Below, in pieces: positions 1-6,252 of a stretch of DNA of 51,552 nucleotides. Each line of letters starts with the position of its first letter. The stretch's first letter is position 1. The notes below the pieces were generated by a model. The model saw only the letters and a program-made list of their open reading frames with translations. It had not been told where the DNA came from and ran no database searches. The stretch is from a virus. The stretch spans positions 1 to 51,552 of the IMG/VR virus record IMGVR_UViG_3300027987_000379, one strand, 5' to 3'. A program made the position numbers and the translations under genes.

Positions 1-54
1 ATGAATCTAATCTAACGCCGCACGGTTACCAAATCAACCCCAAAGGACACCGCG
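1..54. repeat. Terminal direct repeat, left copy
   Basis: Bases 1-54 recur as 51499-51552 with a single difference (G at 17, A at 51515). This is the usual overlap of a circular or circularly permuted assembly, implying a unit genome near 51,498 bp. It could also be a true short terminal repeat, but 54 bp is far below the size usual for direct terminal repeats. Confidence 0.9.
10..37 (-). promoter_or_regulatory. Leftward promoter with TGGTAACC box
   Basis: On the minus strand TTGATT (37-32) is followed by a 16-base spacer and TTAGAT (15-10). The spacer starts with TGGTAACC, which sits exactly 8 bases upstream of the -10. The same elements recur at 51508-51535 in the right repeat, where they would drive gene 51174-51500. 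This is a consensus match by eye, with no transcript evidence. Confidence 0.4.
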
Positions 55-112
55 AAGGACTTTTTTGGGAGAAATCCAACCAAACCGTGGTGCAGATTAC
101 AAAAGAAACACG

Positions 113-141
113 TTTACACTGGTAACCATATATGGCACAAT
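113..141 (+). promoter_or_regulatory. Rightward promoter with TGGTAACC box
   Basis: TTTACA (113-118) and CACAAT (136-141) are 17 bases apart. The spacer holds TGGTAACC (120-127) and then CCATATATGG, a perfect 10-base palindrome (126-135) that could be an operator. TGGTAACC is again 8 bases before the -10, as in the leftward promoter at 10-37. It would transcribe the ribbon-helix-helix gene at 179. The -10 is poor, so an activator may be needed. Confidence 0.4.
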
Positions 142-178
142 AGGCACCATAAACAGTTGTCTGGAGGGACGCGGATAG

Positions 179-352
179 ATGGGACGCAAGCCAAGTAAAA
201 GCAAGAACAAGGAAAAGCGCATCAATATCAGATTGTCTGAGCAGGAGCTGCAGACGGTCCAGAGGGCGGCAGAGCTAAAGAGCCTAACGCCTGGCACCTA
301 TGCTCGTATGGTTGTTTTGGAGCGCGCCAGGCTAACGATTCGCGACGATTAG
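179..352 (+). CDS. Small ribbon-helix-helix DNA-binding protein
   Basis: A 57-residue protein. A basic N-terminus (GRKPSKSKNKEKR) leads into 'INIRLSEQEL', the strand and first helix typical of ribbon-helix-helix proteins, then a second helix around 'TPGTYARMVVLERAR'. Such proteins dimerise and bind operator DNA through the strand. The ATG lies 8 bases after GGAGGG. It is the first rightward gene after the genome junction, directly below a candidate promoter with a palindrome, so autoregulation there is a natural guess. The family resembles MobC/DUF1778-like antitoxins, but no toxin gene is visible beside it. A second protein of this fold is at 4351. Confidence 0.7.
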   Translation: MGRKPSKSKNKEKRINIRLSEQELQTVQRAAELKSLTPGTYARMVVLERARLTIRDD

Positions 353-392
353 GTAGGCTGATATGTTGCACAAGGAGAGCGGAGGGTCATCG

Positions 393-563
393 ATGCTGGA
401 CAGGTTGTTGTTGGTAATTAGCATCATGATATTGATTCTCTGCGTCGCTGTATGTGCTGGATACCTAATCCTGGCTTTTCATACATCATTGTATGAGGAC
501 AAAAATGGGTTGCCAATCATTATTGAGAGTACTCATCGCCAACAGGCTGAAGAAATCCATTAG
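393..563 (+). CDS. Small single-pass membrane protein
   Basis: A 56-residue protein with one strongly hydrophobic segment (about residues 4-29, 'LLLVISIMILILCVAVCAGY') and a charged C-terminal tail. The in-frame ATG at 363 is possible, but the ATG at 393 has GGAGGG six bases upstream and is preferred. It lies between the ribbon-helix-helix gene and a metalloprotein-like membrane gene, all rightward. Function is unknown; small early inner-membrane proteins in phages sometimes act in host takeover or superinfection exclusion, but nothing here shows that. Confidence 0.55.
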   Translation: MLDRLLLVISIMILILCVAVCAGYLILAFHTSLYEDKNGLPIIIESTHRQQAEEIH

Positions 564-658
564 CAATCCCATTGATAATATTGGACAGCACGCATCCGCG
601 GTGTCATGACAGGTATGATTTTGATATCCTTTGATTAACGCGCCGAAAAAGACGCATC

Positions 659-1138
659 ATGACATATAGATGGTATTATTTCCCAGGATATTTGATGGCT
701 CTCCCCGCAACGCTGATTGGCCTCTTATTCGCCATCATATATCGCCCCAAGAAATGGCAATGGTCGGATGGATGTCTCGAGGCTATTACCAGGCCATTTG
801 GTGGATTCCAGGCTCAAACTCATGGATGGATCATCTATTATCGTGACGATAGCTATAGACGAAACGAAAGCATGCGGGTGCATGAGCGTGTGCACGTCTT
901 GCAGGGATTCGTTGGCGGCCCCCTTTTCTTGCTGGCCTATGGGCTCCACTTCATATGGTTGTTTGCCAAGAAGCGTAGCTTTCAAAGAGCATACCGAGCA
1001 GTATGGGCTGAAAAAAAGGCTTATGACATCCAATGGGAATTCAGCGTTGGATTAAGGCCATATGCGTGGGGAAGTTACCAAAGGAAACAACTATCTTCAT
1101 CATCAAAATCATATGACTTCGATAGGCCTAAGTCGTAG
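659..1138 (+). CDS. Membrane protein with HExxH metalloprotease motif
   Basis: A 159-residue protein. A hydrophobic segment spans about residues 9-28, a second about 85-102. Between them lies 'RVHERVHVLQ', a complete HExxH zinc-binding motif (residues 75-79), and an acidic residue follows at E118 in 'AEKKAYD', the spacing expected of a gluzincin third ligand. I infer a membrane-associated zinc metalloprotein; the substrate is unknown. It is the last gene of the short rightward left-end cluster. Its 3' end overlaps the convergent gene 1075-1290 by 64 bases. No good Shine-Dalgarno sequence precedes the ATG. Confidence 0.65.
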   Translation: MTYRWYYFPGYLMALPATLIGLLFAIIYRPKKWQWSDGCLEAITRPFGGFQAQTHGWIIYYRDDSYRRNESMRVHERVHVLQGFVGGPLFLLAYGLHFIWLFAKKRSFQRAYRAVWAEKKAYDIQWEFSVGLRPYAWGSYQRKQLSSSSKSYDFDRPKS

Positions 1139-1290
1139 AGGTCATCAAGCTCTTGCAGGAAGACATCTTTTGGCACAGCGCAAGAGGTGGCAAGTAGTAC
1201 AAGCTCAGCGCAGAGGATTGGGATCATATCTGCTGGCGGATACATTGCGATGATGCGACGAACTTGTTTCATTGCGATTTTGTCTATCAT
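1075..1290 (-). CDS. Small acidic protein, related to gene 15836-16063
   Basis: A 71-residue protein. The ATG at 1290 lies one base after the stop of the plug-lectin gene (TGA-A-ATG), which suggests translational coupling and fixes the start. The pattern 'P..DMIPILCAEL..LA....VPKDVFLQELDDLYD' matches the small late-operon protein at 15836-16063 ('P.DVGPALVIFLAQVA...GISKRDLVLALDEAYE'), so the two look like diverged paralogs. The tail is very acidic (DFDDEDS). Function unknown; it may assist the structural protein it is coupled to. Confidence 0.55.
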   Translation of the reverse strand: MIDKIAMKQVRRIIAMYPPADMIPILCAELVLLATSCAVPKDVFLQELDDLYDLGLSKSYDFDDEDSCFLW

Positions 1291-1291
1291 T

Positions 1292-2389
1292 TCAATAGAC
1301 CACCAGAGATGGGTATAGATACTTAATCCAGTCAAGCACTTTTTGGTGCTCTGGCGAGGCATCTGTGACATATGTGTTTGTTATGAATATCTGTTTAACG
1401 TTACCTTCAAGCTCCTGTAGGGAGCCGACCCGTCCTACAGGACCCCAGGTATTTGCCCCTGGCGCCCAGGCAGTAGCAAACGTTGACTCCGTACTGTTGT
1501 TGACTGCTACGGTCAACGTATTAGCGACATCGTTCGCGCTAAACCGCAGCAATGTCCATCCAAGCACTGCAGATCCTCCAATTTGGTTCCAGACGCCAGA
1601 AAAGATTCCTGGTCGTTGGTTGCCACCGGGGGATGCGTGAGGAAAGAACCCTATATTGCCGCCATCGCTCCATAATAAGTTTTTGATCCCAGTATTGTTA
1701 GGCAGCTCCATGAATACATATGCTGTAGTATTCGCTCCTATCGATTTTGCGCTGACGAATTGCAGAGAATCGGTTTCTGCTGGGTCATACCAGACAGTAG
1801 GAGTGCCATCGACATCCGATGCAATATATTTGGGGTCAAGCGCTGTGGGCACCCCATTGGTTAAATCGTTATTCGACAGGCTCCTGTCCTCCCAATCAGT
1901 AACCCTACCTGTTGATATCGTGACGCCGAAACTCGCATCAAACCACGCTGTCAAATTTACGCCGAATATTACGGACGGATTATCAGGTATCGGCTTTGGA
2001 AGTCCGAGGTCTGCGCGAACTACATTTGCTGCTTGCGCTGCCTTGGCCTCAGCCTTGATCGTAGCTATCTCTGTCGCATCAAGGTAATTGAGGACAACAT
2101 CTACACCGAGCTCATCGAGCGTCGGCGGCGAGACCCGTGCTCCCTGGCTAACTGTTACGATTTCACCTTCTGGCCTGTTAGAGTCTTTCCAAAGCCTCAG
2201 TAGCGGCCAATCGTTGACCACCTTGATTCCGGATCTGAGGACATTGTCATCAGTATCAAGGATGGTCATAAACCAAGCGCTTCCTCTGTCATTGTATCGA
2301 AGGTCAATTTTAAACTCGACACCATCCAGCTCTACCTCAAAGCTGTAGTTTGGTACGCCGACTGAGATGGGCAACTGCTCTATAGCCAT
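1292..2389 (-). CDS. Baseplate plug domain fused to LamG-like lectin domain
   Basis: A 365-residue protein. Residues 1-105 ('MAIEQLPISVGVPNYSFEVE', 'VKVVNDWPLL'-type core, 'NRPEGEIVTV') match the small baseplate plug proteins of Pam3-like myophages, which close the tail tube end at the hub. Residues 140-365 form a concanavalin/LamG-like beta domain ('AWFDASFGVTIS', 'DWEDRS', 'LQFVSAKSIG'), usual in carbohydrate-binding tail proteins. The plug gene normally sits among the baseplate genes near 32-35 kb; here it lies alone on the opposite strand at the far left. Either it is the real plug carrying a receptor-binding extension, or a plug-derived anchor for a displayed lectin. No second plug gene is evident in the late operon. 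Confidence 0.7.
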   Translation of the reverse strand: MAIEQLPISVGVPNYSFEVELDGVEFKIDLRYNDRGSAWFMTILDTDDNVLRSGIKVVNDWPLLRLWKDSNRPEGEIVTVSQGARVSPPTLDELGVDVVLNYLDATEIATIKAEAKAAQAANVVRADLGLPKPIPDNPSVIFGVNLTAWFDASFGVTISTGRVTDWEDRSLSNNDLTNGVPTALDPKYIASDVDGTPTVWYDPAETDSLQFVSAKSIGANTTAYVFMELPNNTGIKNLLWSDGGNIGFFPHASPGGNQRPGIFSGVWNQIGGSAVLGWTLLRFSANDVANTLTVAVNNSTESTFATAWAPGANTWGPVGRVGSLQELEGNVKQIFITNTYVTDASPEHQKVLDWIKYLYPSLVVY

Positions 2390-2435
2390 ATAAAGAGATT
2401 ATACCAGAAAACCTTTTGATCCACCGATATGTGGG

Positions 2436-2945
2436 TCATTTGGCGCATGATAGTTCGATCGGTGGGATCTGGATCACTATTTCAGACTTGCCGCTTCCGA
2501 GCAGTGAGGTAATTTCCTGCCCGTCAATTGCATCCGATATTACGATCTCAGACCCAAGGAAGAATCCATTGGGGCCAGAAAATCGTGAACATTGTTGCCA
2601 AATTTCATGTTCTCCCTCTACCTCGATGGTACCGGAAATCCTCGGTGCTGTCTTGGATGCTGATAGCGCTATGCCAGTTAACCACGTGAACAATATCTGA
2701 TTGTTGTCGATATCGTATGCTTCGACGCACACAGTAACATCACAAGGCTTGGCGTGTGTAAGCAAGCGATAGAATGATGGTTTGCGGTTTAGGATAATAC
2801 CGTCGATCTCGATAGCGCCAGCAGGGAGGATGCCTGCATCTGTGTTTAGTCGTCCAAAGTCACTGTGGCAGCCAGAGACAACAGCGATGAGCAATATAGG
2901 TGCACACCTAGGCCGGTGGGTTATATGAATAGAATGATCACGCAC
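2436..2945 (-). CDS. Putative lipoprotein, unknown function
   Basis: A 169-residue protein from a GTG start. Residues 15-27 are hydrophobic and end in 'VVSGC', a good lipobox, so it is probably an acylated, membrane-anchored protein of about 145 residues after cleavage. The mature part is rich in beta strands with scattered cysteines and resembles no family I recognise. It lies 46 bases upstream of the plug-lectin gene in the same direction and may be cotranscribed. Phage lipoproteins often act in superinfection exclusion or lysis, but I cannot assign this one. Confidence 0.5.
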   Translation of the reverse strand: MRDHSIHITHRPRCAPILLIAVVSGCHSDFGRLNTDAGILPAGAIEIDGIILNRKPSFYRLLTHAKPCDVTVCVEAYDIDNNQILFTWLTGIALSASKTAPRISGTIEVEGEHEIWQQCSRFSGPNGFFLGSEIVISDAIDGQEITSLLGSGKSEIVIQIPPIELSCAK

Positions 2946-2978
2946 AGATATTACTCATCGCAAAACATAGTGATGACT

Positions 2979-3182
2979 TTACATGCAAGAACGTCTGACG
3001 CTATGATGGAAAAGCCATGCAGTCCTTCTCGGGCCGGAGGGGTAACAGGGACCTTCCGGCCCAAACTCTTTCGAAGAGGAAAGCGAGACAGCGGACGGAA
3101 TGTATACAAAATCATCCGACACGATTATTGTTTTGGCTAAGGAACACCCGTCCACTGTCTCAATAATGAAACTTAACCCCAT
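2979..3182 (-). CDS. Hypothetical small protein
   Basis: A 67-residue open frame with an ATG overlapping the end of gene 3160-3618 by 23 bases. No family is recognised. The frame also contains a strong hairpin (3031-3038 GGGCCGGA with 3055-3062 TCCGGCCC), which may argue that part of this interval is untranslated. The call rests only on position and reading-frame length. Confidence 0.35.
   Translation of the reverse strand: MGLSFIIETVDGCSLAKTIIVSDDFVYIPSAVSLSSSKEFGPEGPCYPSGPRRTAWLFHHSVRRSCM
3031..3062. other. GC-rich stem-loop
   Basis: GGGCCGGA at 3031-3038 pairs with TCCGGCCC at 3055-3062 (8 bp, 16-base loop; two more G-C pairs form inside after a one-base bulge). No T-run follows on either strand, so it is not a standard intrinsic terminator. 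It lies within a weakly supported reading frame. Confidence 0.5.
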
Positions 3183-3618
3183 TCCGTTTTAGATGCATAT
3201 CGATCGCGCCCTCGAACGCTTCACGAAACATCCGTCTAACTTTCATGACGGCATTGGGCACTGTCATCGGCAGCTTCCACTGATGCGCCACGTCGATGCT
3301 GAGCGATTCATTAATATGCAGCTTAAGACCAACATGCGTATTCATCTCCGCTGTCCAGGCACAGACAGCGAACTCGAATGATATCCACTCAGGCATGGAT
3401 AATTCACCAAGAAACGCTTCCAAGTCTCCGTTGCAGCGTATCTCATTATTTGGAAACATTGCCCCTTTGACCACCCCGTCCGATTTACAGGATGACATTG
3501 TGCCATTGACATCAAAAAAATGCATCCTCACGGTGTTTCGACGGATAACATTCTTATTGGTGACATGGCGTGGCCTAATCCCATTCGCCGTATTCATCAA
3601 GTCTGTCCTCCCAGTCAA
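3160..3618 (-). CDS. Hypothetical protein
   Basis: A 152-residue protein of mixed alpha/beta appearance with no recognised family. The frame stays open through the overlap with its upstream neighbour 3575-3760 (44 bases). The first Met is poorly placed for ribosome binding and later Mets (residue 8 or 32) are possible starts. It belongs to a compact leftward run of overlapping small genes (4261 down to 2979), all unassigned. Confidence 0.5.
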   Translation of the reverse strand: MTGRTDLMNTANGIRPRHVTNKNVIRRNTVRMHFFDVNGTMSSCKSDGVVKGAMFPNNEIRCNGDLEAFLGELSMPEWISFEFAVCAWTAEMNTHVGLKLHINESLSIDVAHQWKLPMTVPNAVMKVRRMFREAFEGAIDMHLKRNGVKFHY

Positions 3619-3760
3619 CTAGCATCATCTTTATAGGCCACTCTTTAGGCGAAAGCCGGAACTCTCCAGCATAGAACTCTTCAAACCTGTCGATCATGGA
3701 CTTTTTGAGACGAACAAATTCATCTATGGACAGTATGGTCATTGGGTTCATCAATTCCAC
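3575..3760 (-). CDS. Hypothetical small charged protein
   Basis: A 61-residue protein, strongly charged, with a likely helix in 'IDEFVRLKKSMIDRFEEFY' and an acidic C-terminus (WEDRLDEYGEWD). Its start overlaps the end of gene 3751-4095 by 10 bases, typical of coupled translation. No family recognised. Confidence 0.5.
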   Translation of the reverse strand: MELMNPMTILSIDEFVRLKKSMIDRFEEFYAGEFRLSPKEWPIKMMLVDWEDRLDEYGEWD

Positions 3761-4095
3761 CGTTCCGCAGATGCGCTATATGCGGATTTAATCAGTAATT
3801 CAACTTGGCCATCAATCAACTCGACAATCATTAACGACATGGCCGAATAAGAAATGAACATCGCCTTAAGCGATTCAAGCATCCGCATCCTCATCTCCAG
3901 ACACTTGCCGCATCCTGGACTGCATGGTTTTTGTTTCAGCATCCCAATGGCATCTGCTGATGCTTTTGCTGCTCGTGGCATATATTGGACTATGAGGCTC
4001 TGGATGCGTTCAATGACCATCGAGTCTATGTATACGCGAGCGCCGACATCTTGCCAAGCGAAAAAGCAAAGAAAATTACCACGCCATTCCACCAT
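3751..4095 (-). CDS. Hypothetical protein with CxxxCxxC cluster
   Basis: A 114-residue, probably helical protein with a tight cysteine cluster 'CSPGCGKCLEMRMRML' in the middle, which could hold a metal ion. It overlaps both neighbours in the leftward run. An internal ATG at 4020 ('MVIERIQSL') is an alternative start; neither has a clear ribosome-binding site. Function unknown. Confidence 0.5.
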   Translation of the reverse strand: MVEWRGNFLCFFAWQDVGARVYIDSMVIERIQSLIVQYMPRAAKASADAIGMLKQKPCSPGCGKCLEMRMRMLESLKAMFISYSAMSLMIVELIDGQVELLIKSAYSASAERWN

Positions 4096-4261
4096 GTTTG
4101 CAGTGTTTTGCAGCTAACACTTCAGAAATATCTTGAGCTGAAGGTATAGCGACGCGTATACTGGTCTCATGAACACGAGTCCATTTGACCCAATACTTAA
4201 AAAAATGCGCGGGGAACGCTACCCGGAACAATCTTACACATCCATCAGGACGTATTCTCAT
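4076..4261 (-). CDS. Hypothetical small basic protein
   Basis: A 61-residue, basic and aromatic-rich protein ('FPAHFFKYWVKWTRVHE'). It is the first gene of the leftward cluster that ends at 2979 or continues to 1075, and is divergent from the regulator gene at 4351, which makes 4262-4350 the control region for both. No family recognised. Confidence 0.45.
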   Translation of the reverse strand: MRIRPDGCVRLFRVAFPAHFFKYWVKWTRVHETSIRVAIPSAQDISEVLAAKHCKHGGMAW

Positions 4262-4350
4262 AATGACCTGGGATGGATTGGGATGAGACTATTAGATATG
4301 TATTGTTGGCTTTGCAGGCGTGGGATATTGTAGTAATTATAGTAGTGCGC
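4262..4350. promoter_or_regulatory. Divergent intergenic control region
   Basis: 89 bases between the leftward gene starting at 4261 and the rightward ribbon-helix-helix gene at 4351. It is AT-rich near the right end ('GATATTGTAGTAATTATAG') and must hold both start signals, but I see no convincing -35/-10 pair. The adjacent regulator is the obvious candidate to bind here. Confidence 0.35.
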
Positions 4351-4539
4351 ATGGCAAAGAAGAAGACCACAATCAAGATTGCACGCCCGAGGCAACTCAA
4401 CCAGCGTTATACTGAGAGAGAATATGCCCTCATACAGGGAGCAATATTGAGATCTGGCAAAACTCAGAGCGAGTGGATAAGGGATATGCTCGTTTCGTCG
4501 GCTCAGGTATGTCCCTGCTGTCATCAAGAGATTGGGTAG
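4351..4539 (+). CDS. Ribbon-helix-helix regulator with C-terminal Cys cluster
   Basis: A 62-residue protein. 'KIARPRQLNQRYTEREYALI' gives the beta strand and first helix, 'SGKTQSEWIRDMLVSS' the second helix of an Arc/MetJ-type DNA-binding fold. The C-terminus 'CPCCHQEIG' is a small cysteine cluster that may bind metal. The ATG at 4351 is chosen over an upstream in-frame start because the preceding residues are hydrophobic and unlike the family. It stands alone, rightward, between two leftward gene runs, as expected of a local transcription regulator. Confidence 0.65.
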   Translation: MAKKKTTIKIARPRQLNQRYTEREYALIQGAILRSGKTQSEWIRDMLVSSAQVCPCCHQEIG

Positions 4540-4606
4540 TGGGAAAAATGTCAAAAGGAACCCTTGCTGTCTGTTGGTGATACGCTAAATGAAACGCGCT
4601 ATAGAA

Positions 4607-4795
4607 TCACAGCCAATCATTGAACTCCCAGGTAGCAATAGGGTCATTATGGATTTCGCGATTGGCATGCATTTCAGCATCCTGCTCACGCAGAGTACGA
4701 AAATAGAAAAGCCAATAAATATCCCCTAATGGCAGCCCTTGTATCATCACGCTGATGATGATCCAGGATAGTAATTGGTGGCCATTTGGTATCAT
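4607..4795 (-). CDS. Small membrane-associated protein
   Basis: A 62-residue protein with a hydrophobic stretch near residues 7-32 ('LLSWIIISVMIQGLPLGDIY') and a charged, tryptophan-containing tail. GAAGG lies nine bases before the ATG. It is the last gene of the long leftward early operon and converges on the regulator gene at 4351. Function unknown. Confidence 0.5.
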   Translation of the reverse strand: MIPNGHQLLSWIIISVMIQGLPLGDIYWLFYFRTLREQDAEMHANREIHNDPIATWEFNDWL

Positions 4796-4828
4796 TTGAT
4801 GAGTCCTTCATATGGCCAATTTGCCATG

Positions 4829-4972
4829 CTAATTGCAGCAATGAAGAATATAATGATTTTGATCACGGATATGGCGAATACCCTCCAGGTCTACATGGCT
4901 CATTGGAGATGGTTTATGAACCAACAATTGAGCTCGGTCCTGGTTCTCGATCATTGCTGTCAATGATGACAT
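4829..4972 (-). CDS. Possible 47-residue protein
   Basis: An ATG-initiated frame of 47 codons between two better-supported leftward genes, filling what would otherwise be a 221-base gap (4796-5016). No ribosome-binding site and no family. A longer rightward frame opposite it has only a TTG start. Either could be spurious. Confidence 0.25.
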   Translation of the reverse strand: MSSLTAMIENQDRAQLLVHKPSPMSHVDLEGIRHIRDQNHYILHCCN

Positions 4973-5016
4973 GCAATGGTGATCGGTTCTGTGGAGAACT
5001 CGTACGGTTTATTTAG

Positions 5017-5319
5017 CTATTTGTTAGCTATCAGCTCACGATATACTTCAATTGTGCGGTCTAGGGCGTCTTTTCCGTTGCAGCAGATGATGACCGTCTC
5101 AAGGAGTTTGACATATGCACTGTCTCCTCCTCTGTGCTCTTCAATATACCTCTTGAGCTTACCGACTTCGATGATCAGTCTCTTTCTCTCTTCGTCGAGC
5201 CTGTTATTTGCATCGATCGCATTATTCAGACGAAACTGCATCTGATCGAACTCTTTAGCCATATCTTCTCTGCGCTTCTCAAGAAGACTTTCTACCACTG
5301 CCGATTTTTTTACGGTCAT
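5017..5319 (-). CDS. Coiled-coil protein
   Basis: A 100-residue protein, mostly one long charged helix ('AKEFDQMQFRLNNAIDANNR', 'EERKRLIIEVGKLKRYIEEH') predicted to form a coiled coil through about residue 65, then a short domain with paired cysteines (IICC). It starts five bases after the stop of the small membrane protein 5325-5477, so the two are probably coexpressed. Function unknown. Confidence 0.6.
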   Translation of the reverse strand: MTVKKSAVVESLLEKRREDMAKEFDQMQFRLNNAIDANNRLDEERKRLIIEVGKLKRYIEEHRGGDSAYVKLLETVIICCNGKDALDRTIEVYRELIANK

Positions 5320-5324
5320 TGAGA

Positions 5325-5477
5325 TTACCTGTATGGGTGCGCTTTGAGCGATTCTCGCTTTACACGTCGATAGTAAAGACGATGTTTAAGGAGTAAATTC
5401 ATTATTCCTAATGTAACGATTGGGACCTGAACGATTGCCCAAATCAAGATAGCCCATTCTGGGATAATGATGGTCAT
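5325..5477 (-). CDS. 50-residue membrane protein
   Basis: Its ATG overlaps the TGA of gene 5474-5701 in an ATGA junction, the hallmark of coupled translation in this genome. Residues 3-29 are one hydrophobic segment containing 'WAILIWAIVQVPIVTLGIM', followed by a strongly basic tail (KHRLYYRRVKRE), predicting an inner-membrane protein with its C-terminus in the cytoplasm. Function unknown. Confidence 0.6.
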   Translation of the reverse strand: MTIIIPEWAILIWAIVQVPIVTLGIMNLLLKHRLYYRRVKRESLKAHPYR

Positions 5478-5701
5478 GCCGCCCTTTTGCCACAAGTATC
5501 AAAATGGCAGGTATAGATATCCTTGATAACTAGTTCATTGGCGCGTGCCATGAATGCTGTTGGAATGCCATCATCCTCGTTATCGAGCCAAAACCCTTTG
5601 GCTGATGAGTTAGGAACTTCGTCCATAGGCATCCACTCCCCATTCGATGATTTAGCCCAAAAGATTGTCGCTGAACAATTTTTACATACTGTTGTACGCA
5701 T
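5474..5701 (-). CDS. Zinc-ribbon protein, paralog of 12705-13058
   Basis: A 75-residue protein. 'CKNC' near the start and 'CHFDTC' near the end make a four-cysteine zinc site around a central 'WAKSSNGEWMPMDEVP'. Gene 12705-13058 carries the same arrangement ('CKRC', 'WAKSSLGNWIPMD', 'CHRETC'), so these are paralogs from one phage. The family is common in phage early regions but has no known function. Zn-ribbon proteins of this size usually contact nucleic acid or another protein. Confidence 0.65.
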   Translation of the reverse strand: MRTTVCKNCSATIFWAKSSNGEWMPMDEVPNSSAKGFWLDNEDDGIPTAFMARANELVIKDIYTCHFDTCGKRAA

Positions 5702-5713
5702 CCCATCCTCCTT

Positions 5714-6007
5714 TTACTTGGGTCTAATCTCTATCCATTCCACCGGCGTCTCCGCCGCAATCAATTTCAAATCGTTAACTGTCTGCCCTCCGTCTATTCG
5801 GACCATGGCGTCGCCATTATTCATCGACCAGGCAACAACAACTTCTTTGAAGTCTCCATCAATATATGCCATGATGATATCACCGCCAAGACAGCGTGAT
5901 ATTGTTCCGGGAGTTCCCATTTGGGCAGTTTTATCCTTTGGTGACGTCCTTCTCGTGACACTGTTCGGGAATGATTTTTTATCTATGTCTTCTAGCAAAA
6001 TTGTCAT
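5714..6007 (-). CDS. Hypothetical protein
   Basis: A 97-residue protein. The C-terminal two-thirds look like a small beta-barrel ('GDIIMAYIDGDFKEVVVAWS', 'WIEIRP'). It overlaps the DUF3310 gene by four bases (ATGA), which fixes its start. Cotranscribed with early DNA-metabolism genes; function unknown. Confidence 0.55.
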   Translation of the reverse strand: MTILLEDIDKKSFPNSVTRRTSPKDKTAQMGTPGTISRCLGGDIIMAYIDGDFKEVVVAWSMNNGDAMVRIDGGQTVNDLKLIAAETPVEWIEIRPK

Positions 6008-6252
6008 TTTGTCTGCCCTTCTGCCTTGGTGGACTCAAGGGTCTCACGCATCCACCGGATATAATCTTCAGCCTTTCTCGCTTCATATAAAGAGTCATCC
6101 TTCTCGCCAAATCTAAATAAATACTTAAAGGCAGTAAGACGGCAGAATGCTACGAACTCGCTCGGGGTAGCAATGGCTCGCATAACATCGATACATTCGA
6201 TTCCTCCACGCATATAATGCGTGACATCTCTGAATTTGGTGGTTGATTTCAT
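6004..6252 (-). CDS. DUF3310 family protein
   Basis: An 82-residue protein that matches DUF3310 closely. It has 'HYMRGGIECIDVMRAIATP' at the start, then 'FCRLTAFKYLFRFGEKDD' and 'KAEDYIRWMRE', the conserved helical core found in many phage early proteins. The family's biochemical role is not established; it is sometimes fused to nucleotide kinases and is thought to act in nucleotide or DNA metabolism. ATGA overlaps join it to both the RusA gene and gene 5714-6007. Confidence 0.8.
   Translation of the reverse strand: MKSTTKFRDVTHYMRGGIECIDVMRAIATPSEFVAFCRLTAFKYLFRFGEKDDSLYEARKAEDYIRWMRETLESTKAEGQTK

Noticed and set aside
131-142. 12-base identity TATGGCACAATA with 29787-29798
   Set aside because: The second copy contains the chaperone start codon and lacks the -35 and TGGTAACC context; a 12-mer match in 51 kb is expected by chance.
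97-297. Leftward 66-residue open frame at the left end
   Set aside because: It lies opposite the better-supported ribbon-helix-helix gene and across its promoter; composition is not protein-like.
4786-5016. Rightward 76-residue frame with a fairly normal composition
   Set aside because: Only a TTG start with no ribosome-binding site, opposite leftward genes of one operon; kept out though not impossible.
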